From assembly GCA_934378025.1 (NCBI GenBank), contig CAKRPM010000009.1, positions 1-13,312 of the forward strand: a stretch of 13,312 nucleotides of DNA, written 5' to 3'. This stretch comes from an uncultured Eubacteriales bacterium (GTDB lineage: Bacteria > Bacillota > Clostridia > Oscillospirales > QAKW01). A program made the position numbers and the translations under genes. Shown in pieces: positions 5,506 to 13,312 of this stretch. How positions within the stretch are numbered: the first letter of the stretch is position 1; each line of letters begins with the position of its first letter. The notes beneath the pieces are model-generated. The model did not search any database. It was not told where the DNA came from and was given only the letters and a program-made list of their open reading frames with translations.

Positions 5506-6522
5506 ATGAAAAATAAACAACCGACAATTTATCTGTGTGCCGTAGCGGCGGGCTATGCACTTTTACTGGCGGGCGTGTATCTGCTGCCGCCGGTGCTGCA
5601 GCTGCCGCTTTGGCTGGCGGGGCTGATCGCCTTGCCGCCGCTCACCCTGGCGATGGGGTCGAAAATGCAGCCGCGGTACTTTTATTTAACGGCGGCCGCT
5701 TTGTTCGCCGTGAGTACCCTTGTCGGGCAAAGCGCGGGCGTTTTGCTGTTCGCTCTGCTGTTCGGCAGCGCGCTGGTTTTGGCGCCTTTGACGCGCAGAA
5801 CCCCCGATCTTTTCCCGATTTTGTTTTTCGGCGGCAGTCTGTTTTTGGCGCTGGTGGTGCTCGGTGCGGCGCTGGTCATTAAAGGACATTACGGCGTGTT
5901 TGATTTCCGAAGCGTTTATGCGGCGCTGGAGCAAAGAATTTTAAGCACCGTCGATCAAATCGCCGCCGCGTATTCCTCTGTGTTCGGCGCGCAGGCGGAC
6001 GATATGATGAATACCCTGAAAGCGATGATTGCCCAAAATATCGACGCGTATGTTATGCAAATCATAACGCTCATGGCGACCCTATTGCTGGGATTACATC
6101 TGTGGACATTAAAAGCCGCTCAATTTATCACCCGTAAAAGCCGCTCGATTTTTGTGATCGGATTTCAGCTGTTTACCGTTCCGCGCAGTATTACCGGCGC
6201 CTTTATGGTGACCTACTGCATCGGGATTTTCACCATCGGCACCGATTATCAATATGCCTTCAGCCTGGCCAATACGCTGATGGGCTATTTGTTTGTTCTT
6301 TGCGGCATCGGATTTATCGATCTGCTGCTCAGTGCCAAGGCACCCGCTGCGGCACGCACCGCCGTGAAAATCATTTTGTTGTTGGCGGCGTTTATCAGCG
6401 ATTCGTTTTTAAGCGGCGTGATTTACAGCTTTTTGATGGCGCTGGGCGTATTTGTCAGCTTTACGAGAAAGCTGACCATTTTAAAGCAGCAGCGCAAGGA
6501 GGATGACGATGAGCACAAATAA
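5506..6522 (+). CDS. yybS: YybS-like integral membrane protein (DUF2232)
   Basis: A 338-residue polytopic membrane protein with about eight or nine hydrophobic segments: four or five in residues 5-125, a soluble loop at about 126-182 (FDFRSVYAALEQRILSTVDQ), then three or four more at 183-325, and a charged tail (KQQRKEDDDEHK). Its biochemical function is unknown. The assignment rests on membrane topology, length (the B. subtilis protein is about 309 residues) and position directly upstream of gdpP-rplI-dnaB, as in B. subtilis yybS-yybT-rplI-dnaC. The ATG at 5506 has AAAGG 6 nt upstream. It is the first gene after a consensus promoter, and its 3' end overlaps gdpP by 14 bp, suggesting translational coupling. 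Confidence 0.78.
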   Translation: MKNKQPTIYLCAVAAGYALLLAGVYLLPPVLQLPLWLAGLIALPPLTLAMGSKMQPRYFYLTAAALFAVSTLVGQSAGVLLFALLFGSALVLAPLTRRTPDLFPILFFGGSLFLALVVLGAALVIKGHYGVFDFRSVYAALEQRILSTVDQIAAAYSSVFGAQADDMMNTLKAMIAQNIDAYVMQIITLMATLLLGLHLWTLKAAQFITRKSRSIFVIGFQLFTVPRSITGAFMVTYCIGIFTIGTDYQYAFSLANTLMGYLFVLCGIGFIDLLLSAKAPAAARTAVKIILLLAAFISDSFLSGVIYSFLMALGVFVSFTRKLTILKQQRKEDDDEHK

Positions 6523-8500
6523 GCACCCCAATTTTCTACGCTTAAACACGGGAGACACCGCCTCCATCCTGGTGCCGTTATTGTTTGTGGCCATAACGGC
6601 CGTCACCCGGATTTGGTGGCTGGTGATTGCCGAGGCGCTGGCGCTGGCGATCTACGCCGTATATCGGATTATCACCCGCAAGCGCTATAATGAACAGCTT
6701 TACAATTATTTGCAAAGCATGACGGAATATTTGGATGAGGCCAGCCGTGAAAACTTAACCTGTTTTCCCATGCCCATCACCCTGCTGGACGCCAAGGGCA
6801 GCATCATTTGGTACAACGATTTGTTTTATGATATTTTGCAGAAAAATCATATCCAGTCGCTGTTCGGCCACCATGTCTCCAAAATCAGCGAGGCCATACA
6901 GCTGGATAAAATTTCCGCCGAACATCAGAAATTCAACATCTCCTATCTCGGGCAATTTTACACCGTTTACTGCATGCGCCAGGGAAAAGAAGATAAGGGG
7001 CAGTTTTTCGCGCTGTACTGGATGAACGACGACGCGCTCAAACGTGAAAACATACGGCTGAAAAGCGAGCAGCTTTGCATCGGTTACATTCTTATCGATT
7101 CCTATGATGAAATTCCCTCGGACGTTTCCGAAATTCAACGTTCCGGGTTTGTCAACCGCGTCAGCGTAAAAATCCGAAAGCTGTCGCACAGTATCAACGG
7201 CGTACTTAAAGTTCTGGAACAGGATAAATATCTTTTGATCTTTGAGCAAAAATATCTTCCCAAGCTGGAAAAAAACAAGTTCCATATTTTGGAAGAGGTC
7301 AAGGACATCACCATCGGCGAGCGGGTTCGCGCCACGCTGTCCATCGGCGTTTCAAGAGTGCACGGATCGCTGCGCGAAATTGATCAGTCGGCACGGACGG
7401 CGCTGGATATGGCCCTGTCCCGCGGCGGCGATCAGGTGGCCATTACCAACGGTGAGAAATACACGTTTTTCGGCGGAAAAGCGCAAACTGCCGAACGGAA
7501 AAAGCGCGTAAAAGTGCGCATTATCAGCGAAGCGCTGGCGGCGCAGATCGCCGCCTCGGATAACGTAATTATCATGGGGCATAAATATGCGGATCTGGAC
7601 TGCCTGGGATCGGCGATCAGTCTGGCGCACTGCGTCAATCTTCTGGCGCGTCCCGCCTACGTTGTGGTCAATCCCAAAGAAACACTGGCCTCCGGCATGA
7701 TCGACGTGTTTCGGGACAATCCGGAATATGACGGCGTATTTGTCGAACCGGCGCGCGCACTTAAACTGGTGGAAGAAAACACTCTGCTGATTATTGTTGA
7801 TACGCACTCCGTTCAATATATCGAAAGCGAAAAAATCTATCGTGCCGCCGATCATGTGGCATTGATCGACCATCACAGAAAGGTGGCCGCCGGTGCGATT
7901 GAAAATACGCTGATTCATTTTCACGAGCCGAACGCCTCCTCCTGCTGCGAAATGGTTACCGAGCTGATTGACAATTTGCCCGGCTGCCAAATCGGAAAGC
8001 AAGAGGCCACGGCGCTCATGGCCGGCATTATTTTGGATACCAAAAACTTTACCGAGCGCACCGGCGTACGCACGTTTGAAGCCGCGGCGTATTTAAAAGG
8101 GCGCGGTGCGGACAGCGGCCAGGTGCAAACCTACTTTAAAAACGAGATCGAAACATATAAAAAGCAAATTGAAATGATCAACAATGCGTTTTTGTACGGG
8201 AAAGACATTATGATTTCCGTCTATGACGCCCCGGAATTTGAGGGCATTAAGATGAGTGCCTCCAAAGCGGCCGACGAGCTGTTGACCATCAAGGGCATTA
8301 CCGCTTCTTTTGTTTTATATTGGGAGGACGATGAGGTTCATATTTCCGCCCGCAGCGAAGCGGACAAAAACGTTCAGACCATTATGGAAAAAATGGGCGG
8401 CGGCGGCCACCGCAATGCGGCGGGCACGCAAATTCCCGAAATTTCCATGAAAACAGCACTGGAAAACTTGAAAAAAATACTGGATGAGGAGGAAGAATAA
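6509..8500 (+). CDS. gdpP: Cyclic-di-AMP phosphodiesterase GdpP
   Basis: A membrane-anchored phosphodiesterase that hydrolyses c-di-AMP to pApA, controlling potassium and osmotic balance and cell-wall homeostasis in Firmicutes. In order: two transmembrane helices (about 19-33 and 37-56), a PAS-like domain (about 82-170), a degenerate GGDEF domain (about 190-330), then DHH (from about 350) and DHHA1 domains. The catalytic metal ligands are present: H358, D362 and D364 (GHKYADLD), D431 (IVDTH) and D454-H455-H456. The DHHA1 motif GGGGHRNAAG (H634) is intact. Two ATGs compete: 6503 directly abuts AAGGAGG, while 6509 has a 6-nt spacing and is preferred (663 residues, against 659 in B. subtilis). 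The GGDEF motif itself is lost, as is normal for this family. The stop is immediately followed by rplI. Confidence 0.96.
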   Translation: MSTNKHPNFLRLNTGDTASILVPLLFVAITAVTRIWWLVIAEALALAIYAVYRIITRKRYNEQLYNYLQSMTEYLDEASRENLTCFPMPITLLDAKGSIIWYNDLFYDILQKNHIQSLFGHHVSKISEAIQLDKISAEHQKFNISYLGQFYTVYCMRQGKEDKGQFFALYWMNDDALKRENIRLKSEQLCIGYILIDSYDEIPSDVSEIQRSGFVNRVSVKIRKLSHSINGVLKVLEQDKYLLIFEQKYLPKLEKNKFHILEEVKDITIGERVRATLSIGVSRVHGSLREIDQSARTALDMALSRGGDQVAITNGEKYTFFGGKAQTAERKKRVKVRIISEALAAQIAASDNVIIMGHKYADLDCLGSAISLAHCVNLLARPAYVVVNPKETLASGMIDVFRDNPEYDGVFVEPARALKLVEENTLLIIVDTHSVQYIESEKIYRAADHVALIDHHRKVAAGAIENTLIHFHEPNASSCCEMVTELIDNLPGCQIGKQEATALMAGIILDTKNFTERTGVRTFEAAAYLKGRGADSGQVQTYFKNEIETYKKQIEMINNAFLYGKDIMISVYDAPEFEGIKMSASKAADELLTIKGITASFVLYWEDDEVHISARSEADKNVQTIMEKMGGGGHRNAAGTQIPEISMKTALENLKKILDEEEE

Positions 8501-8941
8501 ATGAAGGTAGTATTACTGGCAGATGTAAAAGGGCAAGGCAAAAAAGGCGACATCATCAATGTGGCGGACGGATACGGCCGTAACTTTTTGATTGCCAAAG
8601 GGCTTGCAGCCGTTGCCAACAGCCAGCTGCAAAATGATTTTGCCGGCAAAAAGCAAAGCCAGCTGTTTAAAGAAAGCGAAGCGGTCGCCGCCGCTGAAAA
8701 AATTGCCGAAAAGCTGAAGGGCAAGACCTTTACCCTGACTGCCAAAGGCGGCGAAAGCGGCAAGCTGTTCGGCGCGCTGACCACAAAGGAAATTGCCGCG
8801 CATTTAAGCGAAATCACCGGTGAGACCATCGATCGCAAAAAGATCGTGGCCGATACCATTAAATCATTCGGCACCTACCCCTGCACCGCAAAACTTCATA
8901 AAGGCGTTTCGGCCACATTCAACATTAAAGTAGAAGGATAA
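8501..8941 (+). CDS. rplI: 50S ribosomal protein L9
   Basis: Binds 23S rRNA at the base of the L1 stalk and helps maintain reading-frame fidelity. The 146 residues match the usual length (about 148). The L9 signature runs from G13 to G34 ([22 protein letters not shown] region), followed by the long connecting helix (about 41-75) and the C-terminal rRNA-binding domain ([12 protein letters not shown], then [25 protein letters not shown]). The ATG directly follows the gdpP stop, and its ribosome site (GAGGAGGAAG) lies inside the gdpP 3' end, so the two are probably coupled. Confidence 0.98.
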   Translation: MKVVLLADVKGQGKKGDIINVADGYGRNFLIAKGLAAVANSQLQNDFAGKKQSQLFKESEAVAAAEKIAEKLKGKTFTLTAKGGESGKLFGALTTKEIAAHLSEITGETIDRKKIVADTIKSFGTYPCTAKLHKGVSATFNIKVEG

Positions 8942-8945
8942 CAAA

Positions 8946-10280
8946 ATGGAATTTGACGCACTCAAGCAAATGCCCCATTCTCTGGAAGCGGAGCAATCTG
9001 TTTTAGGCGCGCTGATCATTGATCCCGCCAGCATCAATAAGGTGCTCGGATTTTTAAAACCGGAATACTTCTATGCGGAAAAATACGGAAGAATTTACGA
9101 AATCATTCGGGATATGTCGCTGGAAAACAAACCCATTGATTTTGTTACGGTTTTGCAAGAGGTGCTTTCTGCGGGGATTTATGACGAGCAAGAGGCGAAA
9201 AACGCTCTGTACGATATGGCGCAGTCTGTACCGACCAGCGCCAACATCACCTCCTACGGCCGCATTGTAGAAGAAAAAGCGCGGCTGCGGCAAATGATCG
9301 CCGCCTGCAACGACATCACCGACGCTTGCTTTGCCCAAGCCGAAAAAGTGGATAAAATTCTGGATATGGCGGAAAGCCGCATTTACGAAATCATGTCCGG
9401 ACGGGTGAACACCGATCTGACGCCGATTCGTTCCGCCATTCTAAGCAGCTATGATACCATTTCAAAGCTGGCGGGCAACCGTGAGGAATATATGGGACTT
9501 GCCACGCACTTTTCCGCACTGGACAACTATCTTCTGGGGCTGGGCAAGAGCGACTTGGTAATGATTGCCGCCCGTCCCGGTATGGGTAAAACGGCCTTTG
9601 CGCTGAACATTGCGGAGAATATCGGGCTGAAAGACAAAAAAACCATTGCCGTTTTCTCCTTGGAAATGTCCAACGAGCAGTTGGTCAACCGCATGCTGTC
9701 CTCCCATTCCGGAATTTTAAACACAAAATTCAGAAGCGGCGATTTGGTGGACAATGAATGGATTCGTCTGAACCAATCCGCCGAAATTCTTTCCAAAACC
9801 GAAATTTATCTGGATGATACGCCGGGCATCACCGTGCCGCAGATTAAGGCAAAGCTGCGGCGGTTGCGGCAGGTGGATTTGGTCATCATCGACTATTTGC
9901 AGCTGATGGAATCCCCCAAGAAAACCGACGGCAGAACCCAAGAGGTTTCCGAAATTTCCCGTTCGCTGAAGCTGATGGCCAAGGAATTCGGTATTCCGGT
10001 AATCACCCTTTCCCAGTTATCCCGCGGACCGGAAAGCCGCCCCGACAAACGCCCGCAAATGAGCGATCTGCGTGAATCGGGCGCCATTGAGCAGGACGCG
10101 GATATTATCATGCTGCTGTACCGCGACGATTATTATAATAAAGAAAGCAGCGAGACGCCGGGGGTTTGCGAATGTATCATTGCCAAAAACCGCCACGGTG
10201 AAACCGGCACGGTAGAACTGCATTGGTCCGGAGAAAACACACGGTTCTCGGACTTGGATAAAATTCACAATGTTGAGTGA
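8946..10280 (+). CDS. dnaB: Replicative DNA helicase DnaB (DnaC in Bacillus nomenclature)
   Basis: The hexameric ATP-driven 5'-3' helicase at the replication fork. The N-terminal primase-interacting domain starts with PHSLEAEQSVLGALIID (10-26), followed by a linker and a RecA-like ATPase. Walker A is ARPGMGKT (209-216), Walker B VIIDYLQL (313-320), the conserved Gln lies in LSQLSRGPE (about 355-363) and the arginine finger is probably R416 in AKNRHGETG. The 444-residue length is normal, and no intein interrupts the Walker A or B regions, common insertion sites in this gene. The start lies 4 bp after rplI, with AGAAGGA as ribosome site. The 3' end overlaps tilS by 11 bp. Confidence 0.98.
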   Translation: MEFDALKQMPHSLEAEQSVLGALIIDPASINKVLGFLKPEYFYAEKYGRIYEIIRDMSLENKPIDFVTVLQEVLSAGIYDEQEAKNALYDMAQSVPTSANITSYGRIVEEKARLRQMIAACNDITDACFAQAEKVDKILDMAESRIYEIMSGRVNTDLTPIRSAILSSYDTISKLAGNREEYMGLATHFSALDNYLLGLGKSDLVMIAARPGMGKTAFALNIAENIGLKDKKTIAVFSLEMSNEQLVNRMLSSHSGILNTKFRSGDLVDNEWIRLNQSAEILSKTEIYLDDTPGITVPQIKAKLRRLRQVDLVIIDYLQLMESPKKTDGRTQEVSEISRSLKLMAKEFGIPVITLSQLSRGPESRPDKRPQMSDLRESGAIEQDADIIMLLYRDDYYNKESSETPGVCECIIAKNRHGETGTVELHWSGENTRFSDLDKIHNVE

Positions 10281-11565
10281 TACACTGTTACAAACCGTCC
10301 GCTCGCAAAAGCTGATGCAAAAAGGGGATCTGATCACCGTCGCACTTTCCGGCGGCGGCGATTCCGTCGCGCTGACGCATCTGCTGTATACGCTGCGGGA
10401 AACGCTCGGGATTTCGCTGGCGGCGCTTCATATTCATCATGGTATTCGCACCGCTTCCGATCGAGAGCAAAAAGATGTGGAAGCATTTTGCCGGACGCTG
10501 AACATTGCGCTGACCGTGCGCCGCATTGACGCACCGGCCTATGCCGCGGCACATCACATCGGGCTTGAGCCGGCGGCCAGAGAGCTGCGTTATCAAATTT
10601 TTGAAGACTATCTTACCGAGCACGGCGGCAAAATCGCCACGGCGCATCATTTTGACGATACGATGGAAACCTTTTTGATCAATTTGGCGCGCGGGTGCGG
10701 AACCAAAGGCTTATGTGCCATTCCCTTTGAGCGGGACGGCATCATCCGCCCGCTCTTAGAGGCGCAAAAAACACAAATTACGCAATATCTGCAAGAGCAG
10801 CATCTGCCCTATTGCACGGATGAAAGCAATGAAGATTGCTATTATTTACGCAATTTTTTACGGCACGAGGTTTTACCGCTGCTGCTGCAACGCAAAGACA
10901 TTCATTTTTCCGCCGGCTTTGCACAAACGCTGCAAAACTTGCGGGAGGAGGAAGCCTTTTTGCAATCGGCGGCCGCCCCTTATTTGAAAGAACACCGCAC
11001 CGATTGTTTAAAGGCGCTGGCTCCGCCGATTTTGTGGCGCGTCTTAAAGGCGCAATGCCCGACATTGACGCGGCGGCAATTTGAGCGAATTTCCGAAAAA
11101 TTGGGGCATAATTTTATTGAACCGCTCAGCGGCGTATATGCCTGTGAAAAAGACGGCGTGCTGGCATTTCAGCCTCCGCCCCCTGCCCGCCCTGCGGTCA
11201 TTGAACCGCAAGCGCTGAAAAACGGCCTTCAGGCGGCGGGAAAAACCGTATTTATCAATTTTTTTGAAGAAATTAACAACAAGTTTACAAATAATGTACT
11301 GGACTGTGATAAAATAACATCTGAGCTTTTTGTTCGCAGCCGAAAACCGGGCGACCGCATTGCCTTGCAACGGCGCGGTGTGAGCAAAACGCTGAAAAAA
11401 CTTTTTTGTGAAGACAAGGTGAAAGACAGAGAACAGCGTATTATTATTGCAGATCAAACCGATCAGGTGCTGTTTGTCGAGGGATACGGCGTGCACAGTG
11501 CATTCGCCCCGACAAAACGGCACGGACGTTTCATGGAAATAGACATTCGCAAAAATAAGGAGTAG
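10270..11565 (+). CDS. tilS: tRNA(Ile)-lysidine synthetase
   Basis: Attaches lysine to C34 of the CAU-anticodon isoleucine tRNA in an ATP-dependent reaction, changing both codon reading and charging identity; essential in most bacteria. The N-type ATP-pyrophosphatase P-loop is SGGGDS (27-32). It is followed by HIHHGIR, the ATAHHFDDTMETFLINLARG motif and RPLLEAQKTQI. A middle substrate-binding domain (about 220-290) precedes the C-terminal TilS_C domain (LFVRSRKPGDRIALQRRGVSKTLKKLF to the end). The ATG overlaps the last codons of dnaB, with only a weak ribosome site (GGA), suggesting coupling to dnaB translation. Codons for about residues 335-355, between the last two domains, are notably AT-rich. 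Confidence 0.96.
   Translation: MLSDTLLQTVRSQKLMQKGDLITVALSGGGDSVALTHLLYTLRETLGISLAALHIHHGIRTASDREQKDVEAFCRTLNIALTVRRIDAPAYAAAHHIGLEPAARELRYQIFEDYLTEHGGKIATAHHFDDTMETFLINLARGCGTKGLCAIPFERDGIIRPLLEAQKTQITQYLQEQHLPYCTDESNEDCYYLRNFLRHEVLPLLLQRKDIHFSAGFAQTLQNLREEEAFLQSAAAPYLKEHRTDCLKALAPPILWRVLKAQCPTLTRRQFERISEKLGHNFIEPLSGVYACEKDGVLAFQPPPPARPAVIEPQALKNGLQAAGKTVFINFFEEINNKFTNNVLDCDKITSELFVRSRKPGDRIALQRRGVSKTLKKLFCEDKVKDREQRIIIADQTDQVLFVEGYGVHSAFAPTKRHGRFMEIDIRKNKE
11284..11313 (+). promoter_or_regulatory. Tentative internal promoter for hpt-ftsH inside tilS
   Basis: TTTACA (11284-11289) and GATAAA (11308-11313), 18 bp apart, with TGT directly before the -10, fall in an AT-rich patch that stands out from the surrounding coding sequence. 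Only the -35 is a good match (five of six); the -10 matches four of six with an extended -10. hpt begins about 250 bp downstream. The AT bias may instead just reflect the encoded residues (INNKFTNN). Confidence 0.25.
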
Positions 11566-11570
11566 GGATT

Positions 11571-12122
11571 ATGTCAATTACGCAAGATGTCAAAAAAGTT
11601 CTCATTTCCACAGAAGAACTTGAGAAACGCATTTATCAGCTGGGCAAGCAGATTGAAAAGGATTACGCGGGCAAGGAACCTGTGATCATCGGAATCTTAA
11701 AAGGCAGCGTCGCCTTTATGGCGGATCTGCTGAAAACCATCGATTTGCCGCTTGTGACCGATTTTATGGCGGTCAGCAGCTACGGCAACGGAACGGTTTC
11801 CAGCGGCCATGTCAAAATCATCAAAGATTTAAGCATTGACATCGCCGATAAGGACGTTCTGATCATCGAGGATATTCTGGACAGCGGCAACACCCTGTCG
11901 CATCTTTGCAAAATGCTCAGCAGCCGCGGTGCAAGAAGCATCAAAATCTGCGCCTTGCTGAACAAACCGGAACGCCGCACAGCCGATATCGAGTTGGACT
12001 ATGAGGGCTTTGTAATTCCGGATGAATTTGTTGTCGGCTTCGGGCTGGATTACAATGAAAAATATCGCAATCTTCCGTTTGTAGGCGTATTAAAGGAAGA
12101 AGTTTACCGAAATAAGGAGTAG
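11571..12122 (+). CDS. hpt: Hypoxanthine phosphoribosyltransferase
   Basis: Salvages hypoxanthine (and usually guanine) to IMP/GMP using PRPP in the cytosol. The 183 residues fit the family. The PRPP-binding motif is [14 protein letters not shown] (96-109), with acidic residues E100, D101 and D104. Other family features are [14 protein letters not shown] (about 40-53), the flexible-loop region [11 protein letters not shown] (69-79) and the C-terminal [27 protein letters not shown] lies 8 nt before the ATG and overlaps the tilS stop. In Firmicutes hpt commonly sits between tilS and ftsH, and a coupling of Hpt with TilS and FtsH has been described in Bacillus-type operons. Confidence 0.97.
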   Translation: MSITQDVKKVLISTEELEKRIYQLGKQIEKDYAGKEPVIIGILKGSVAFMADLLKTIDLPLVTDFMAVSSYGNGTVSSGHVKIIKDLSIDIADKDVLIIEDILDSGNTLSHLCKMLSSRGARSIKICALLNKPERRTADIELDYEGFVIPDEFVVGFGLDYNEKYRNLPFVGVLKEEVYRNKE

Positions 12123-12129
12123 GCCATTT

Positions 12130-13312
12130 ATGAACAAGAAAAAACGCATCAGCGAGCTGGTGGTATACCTGCTGATCTTTGCCCTGGTGATTGTCGGATT
12201 TTCCTATTTCACCCGCAGCAAAACAGAAGACAAAACCGTATCTTTCAGTGCGCTGGTCACCCTTTTCAAAGAAGACAAGGTAAAGAACTTTACAGTAGAG
12301 GGCTCTGCGGTTACCTGTGAGTTGACGGACGGCAGCACCAAAACCCATTCGCTTTTAAGCCTGGGGCTGTTTGACGAATACTGCATGCCGTATGTCAAAG
12401 AAAGCAAAAATTTGCAGGACTATAACTTTGTCGAAGGCTGGAGTGCACCGTGGTGGCTGAGCTTTGTGCCGTATTTGCTGCTCTTTATCATCATGGGCAT
12501 CGCCATGTATGTTATGAGCCGTCAAATGAACGGCGGCAAAGCCCCCTCGTTTGCCAGAGCGCGGGTGCGCATGGGTCAGGACGAGCGGGATCGGAAAACC
12601 TTTGACGATGTGGCGGGCGCCGATGAGGAAAAGGAAGAGCTGACCGAAATGGTCGACTTTTTGAAAAGCCCGAATAAATTTTTGGAGATCGGCGCGCGTA
12701 TTCCCAAAGGCGTTTTGCTGATCGGCCCTCCGGGAACCGGTAAAACACTGTTGGCCAAGGCCGTGGCGGGTGAAGCGGGCGTTCCGTTTTTCACCATCAG
12801 CGGCTCGGACTTCGTGGAACTGTATGTCGGTGTCGGCGCGTCCAGAGTCCGTGATTTATTTGAACAGGCCAAAAGAGCCGCACCGTGTATTATTTTCATT
12901 GATGAAATCGACGCCGTCGGTCGTCAGAGAGGCACGGGACTGGGCGGCGGCCACGACGAACGCGAGCAAACCCTGAACCAGTTGCTGGTCGAAATGGACG
13001 GATTCGGTAAAAACAGCGGCATCATTGTTATGGCCGCCACCAACCGCGCCGATGTTCTGGATCCGGCGCTTTTGCGGCCCGGCCGCTTTGACCGTCAAGT
13101 ATACGTCGGTTACCCCGATCAAAAAGGCCGTGCGGAAATTTTGAAAGTGCATGCCAAGGGGAAAAAGTTTGCGTCGGACGTCAACTTTAAAGACATTGCC
13201 AAAGAAACCATCGGCTTTACCGGCGCCGATCTTGAAAACTTGTTGAATGAGGCGGCGCTGCTGGCGGCGAGAAAAAATCAGCCGGCCATCACCGCGGCCA
13301 ATGTGCAAGACA
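12130..13312 (+). CDS. ftsH: ATP-dependent zinc metalloprotease FtsH, 3'-truncated by the window
   Basis: A membrane-anchored AAA+ protease that extracts and degrades membrane and regulatory proteins. The frame is open from the ATG at 12130 to the window end (394 full codons), so no stop is visible. Two transmembrane helices (about 11-27 and 108-129) flank an extracytoplasmic domain (about 28-107). The AAA module follows: [14 protein letters not shown], Walker A GPPGTGKT (199-206), the pore-loop [15 protein letters not shown], Walker B IIFIDEID (D258, E259) and the SRH with R319 and R322 (LLRPGRFDR). The HEXGH protease domain lies beyond the window, so protease activity is inferred. The ribosome site AAGGAG is embedded in the last codons of hpt, 7 bp separating the two genes. 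Confidence 0.97.
   Translation, partial: MNKKKRISELVVYLLIFALVIVGFSYFTRSKTEDKTVSFSALVTLFKEDKVKNFTVEGSAVTCELTDGSTKTHSLLSLGLFDEYCMPYVKESKNLQDYNFVEGWSAPWWLSFVPYLLLFIIMGIAMYVMSRQMNGGKAPSFARARVRMGQDERDRKTFDDVAGADEEKEELTEMVDFLKSPNKFLEIGARIPKGVLLIGPPGTGKTLLAKAVAGEAGVPFFTISGSDFVELYVGVGASRVRDLFEQAKRAAPCIIFIDEIDAVGRQRGTGLGGGHDEREQTLNQLLVEMDGFGKNSGIIVMAATNRADVLDPALLRPGRFDRQVYVGYPDQKGRAEILKVHAKGKKFASDVNFKDIAKETIGFTGADLENLLNEAALLAARKNQPAITAANVQD

Noticed and set aside
6503..6508. ATG at 6503 as the gdpP start
   Set aside because: It directly abuts the AAGGAGG ribosome site with no spacer; the ATG at 6509 has a 6-nt spacing.
9570..9920. Intein or mobile insertion in the dnaB ATPase motifs
   Set aside because: Walker A and Walker B lie at normal spacing, and the 444-residue protein is colinear with the family.

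Overview
The window reads as a chromosomal segment of a moderately GC-rich Clostridia-type Firmicute, most likely of the Oscillospirales/Ruminococcaceae group. This is inferred from the gene families (beta-CASP RNase J, YybS, GdpP, a type IA topoisomerase with a C-terminal zinc-ribbon repeat), strong AGGAGG-type ribosome sites, and the gene order rplI-dnaB-tilS-hpt-ftsH. No taxonomic search was possible. Nothing looks like a phage, a complete insertion sequence or a CRISPR array, and no tRNA or rRNA gene was recognised.

Layout. 1-1730 (+): the 3' part of a topoisomerase III-like gene, cut by the window start. 1731-2107: a 377-bp intergenic region packed with structure, namely a pair of ~70-bp direct repeats 245 bp apart, a 56-nt near-perfect hairpin and three terminator-like hairpins. 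2108-3103 (-): an aldo/keto reductase of the YghZ (L-glyceraldehyde-3-phosphate reductase) type with its own extended -10 promoter. 3104-3555: a divergent regulatory region with a good sigma-A promoter facing right, followed by a predicted ~290-nt structured leader for RNase J that contains a terminator-like hairpin early on. 3556-5442 (+): RNase J with a Lys/Ala-rich N-terminal extension of about 80 residues. A perfect TTGACA-N17-TATAAT promoter overlaps its stop codon and starts a tightly packed + strand gene run: yybS, gdpP, rplI, dnaB, tilS, hpt and ftsH (the last cut by the window end). Neighbouring genes overlap or are separated by at most 7 bp.

How the genes work together. This is a housekeeping block. 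RNase J (mRNA decay/maturation) precedes a membrane protein (YybS), the c-di-AMP phosphodiesterase GdpP, ribosomal protein L9, the replicative helicase, the tRNA-Ile lysidine synthetase, hypoxanthine phosphoribosyltransferase and the FtsH membrane protease. Two groups that are separate in Bacillus subtilis (yybS-gdpP-rplI-dnaC and tilS-hpt-ftsH) are fused here into one apparent transcription unit.

I did not find a clearly new multi-gene system. The most unusual material is non-coding: the repeat/hairpin cluster at 1743-2109 and the RNase J leader at about 3268-3555, which could be an attenuator or a small RNA.
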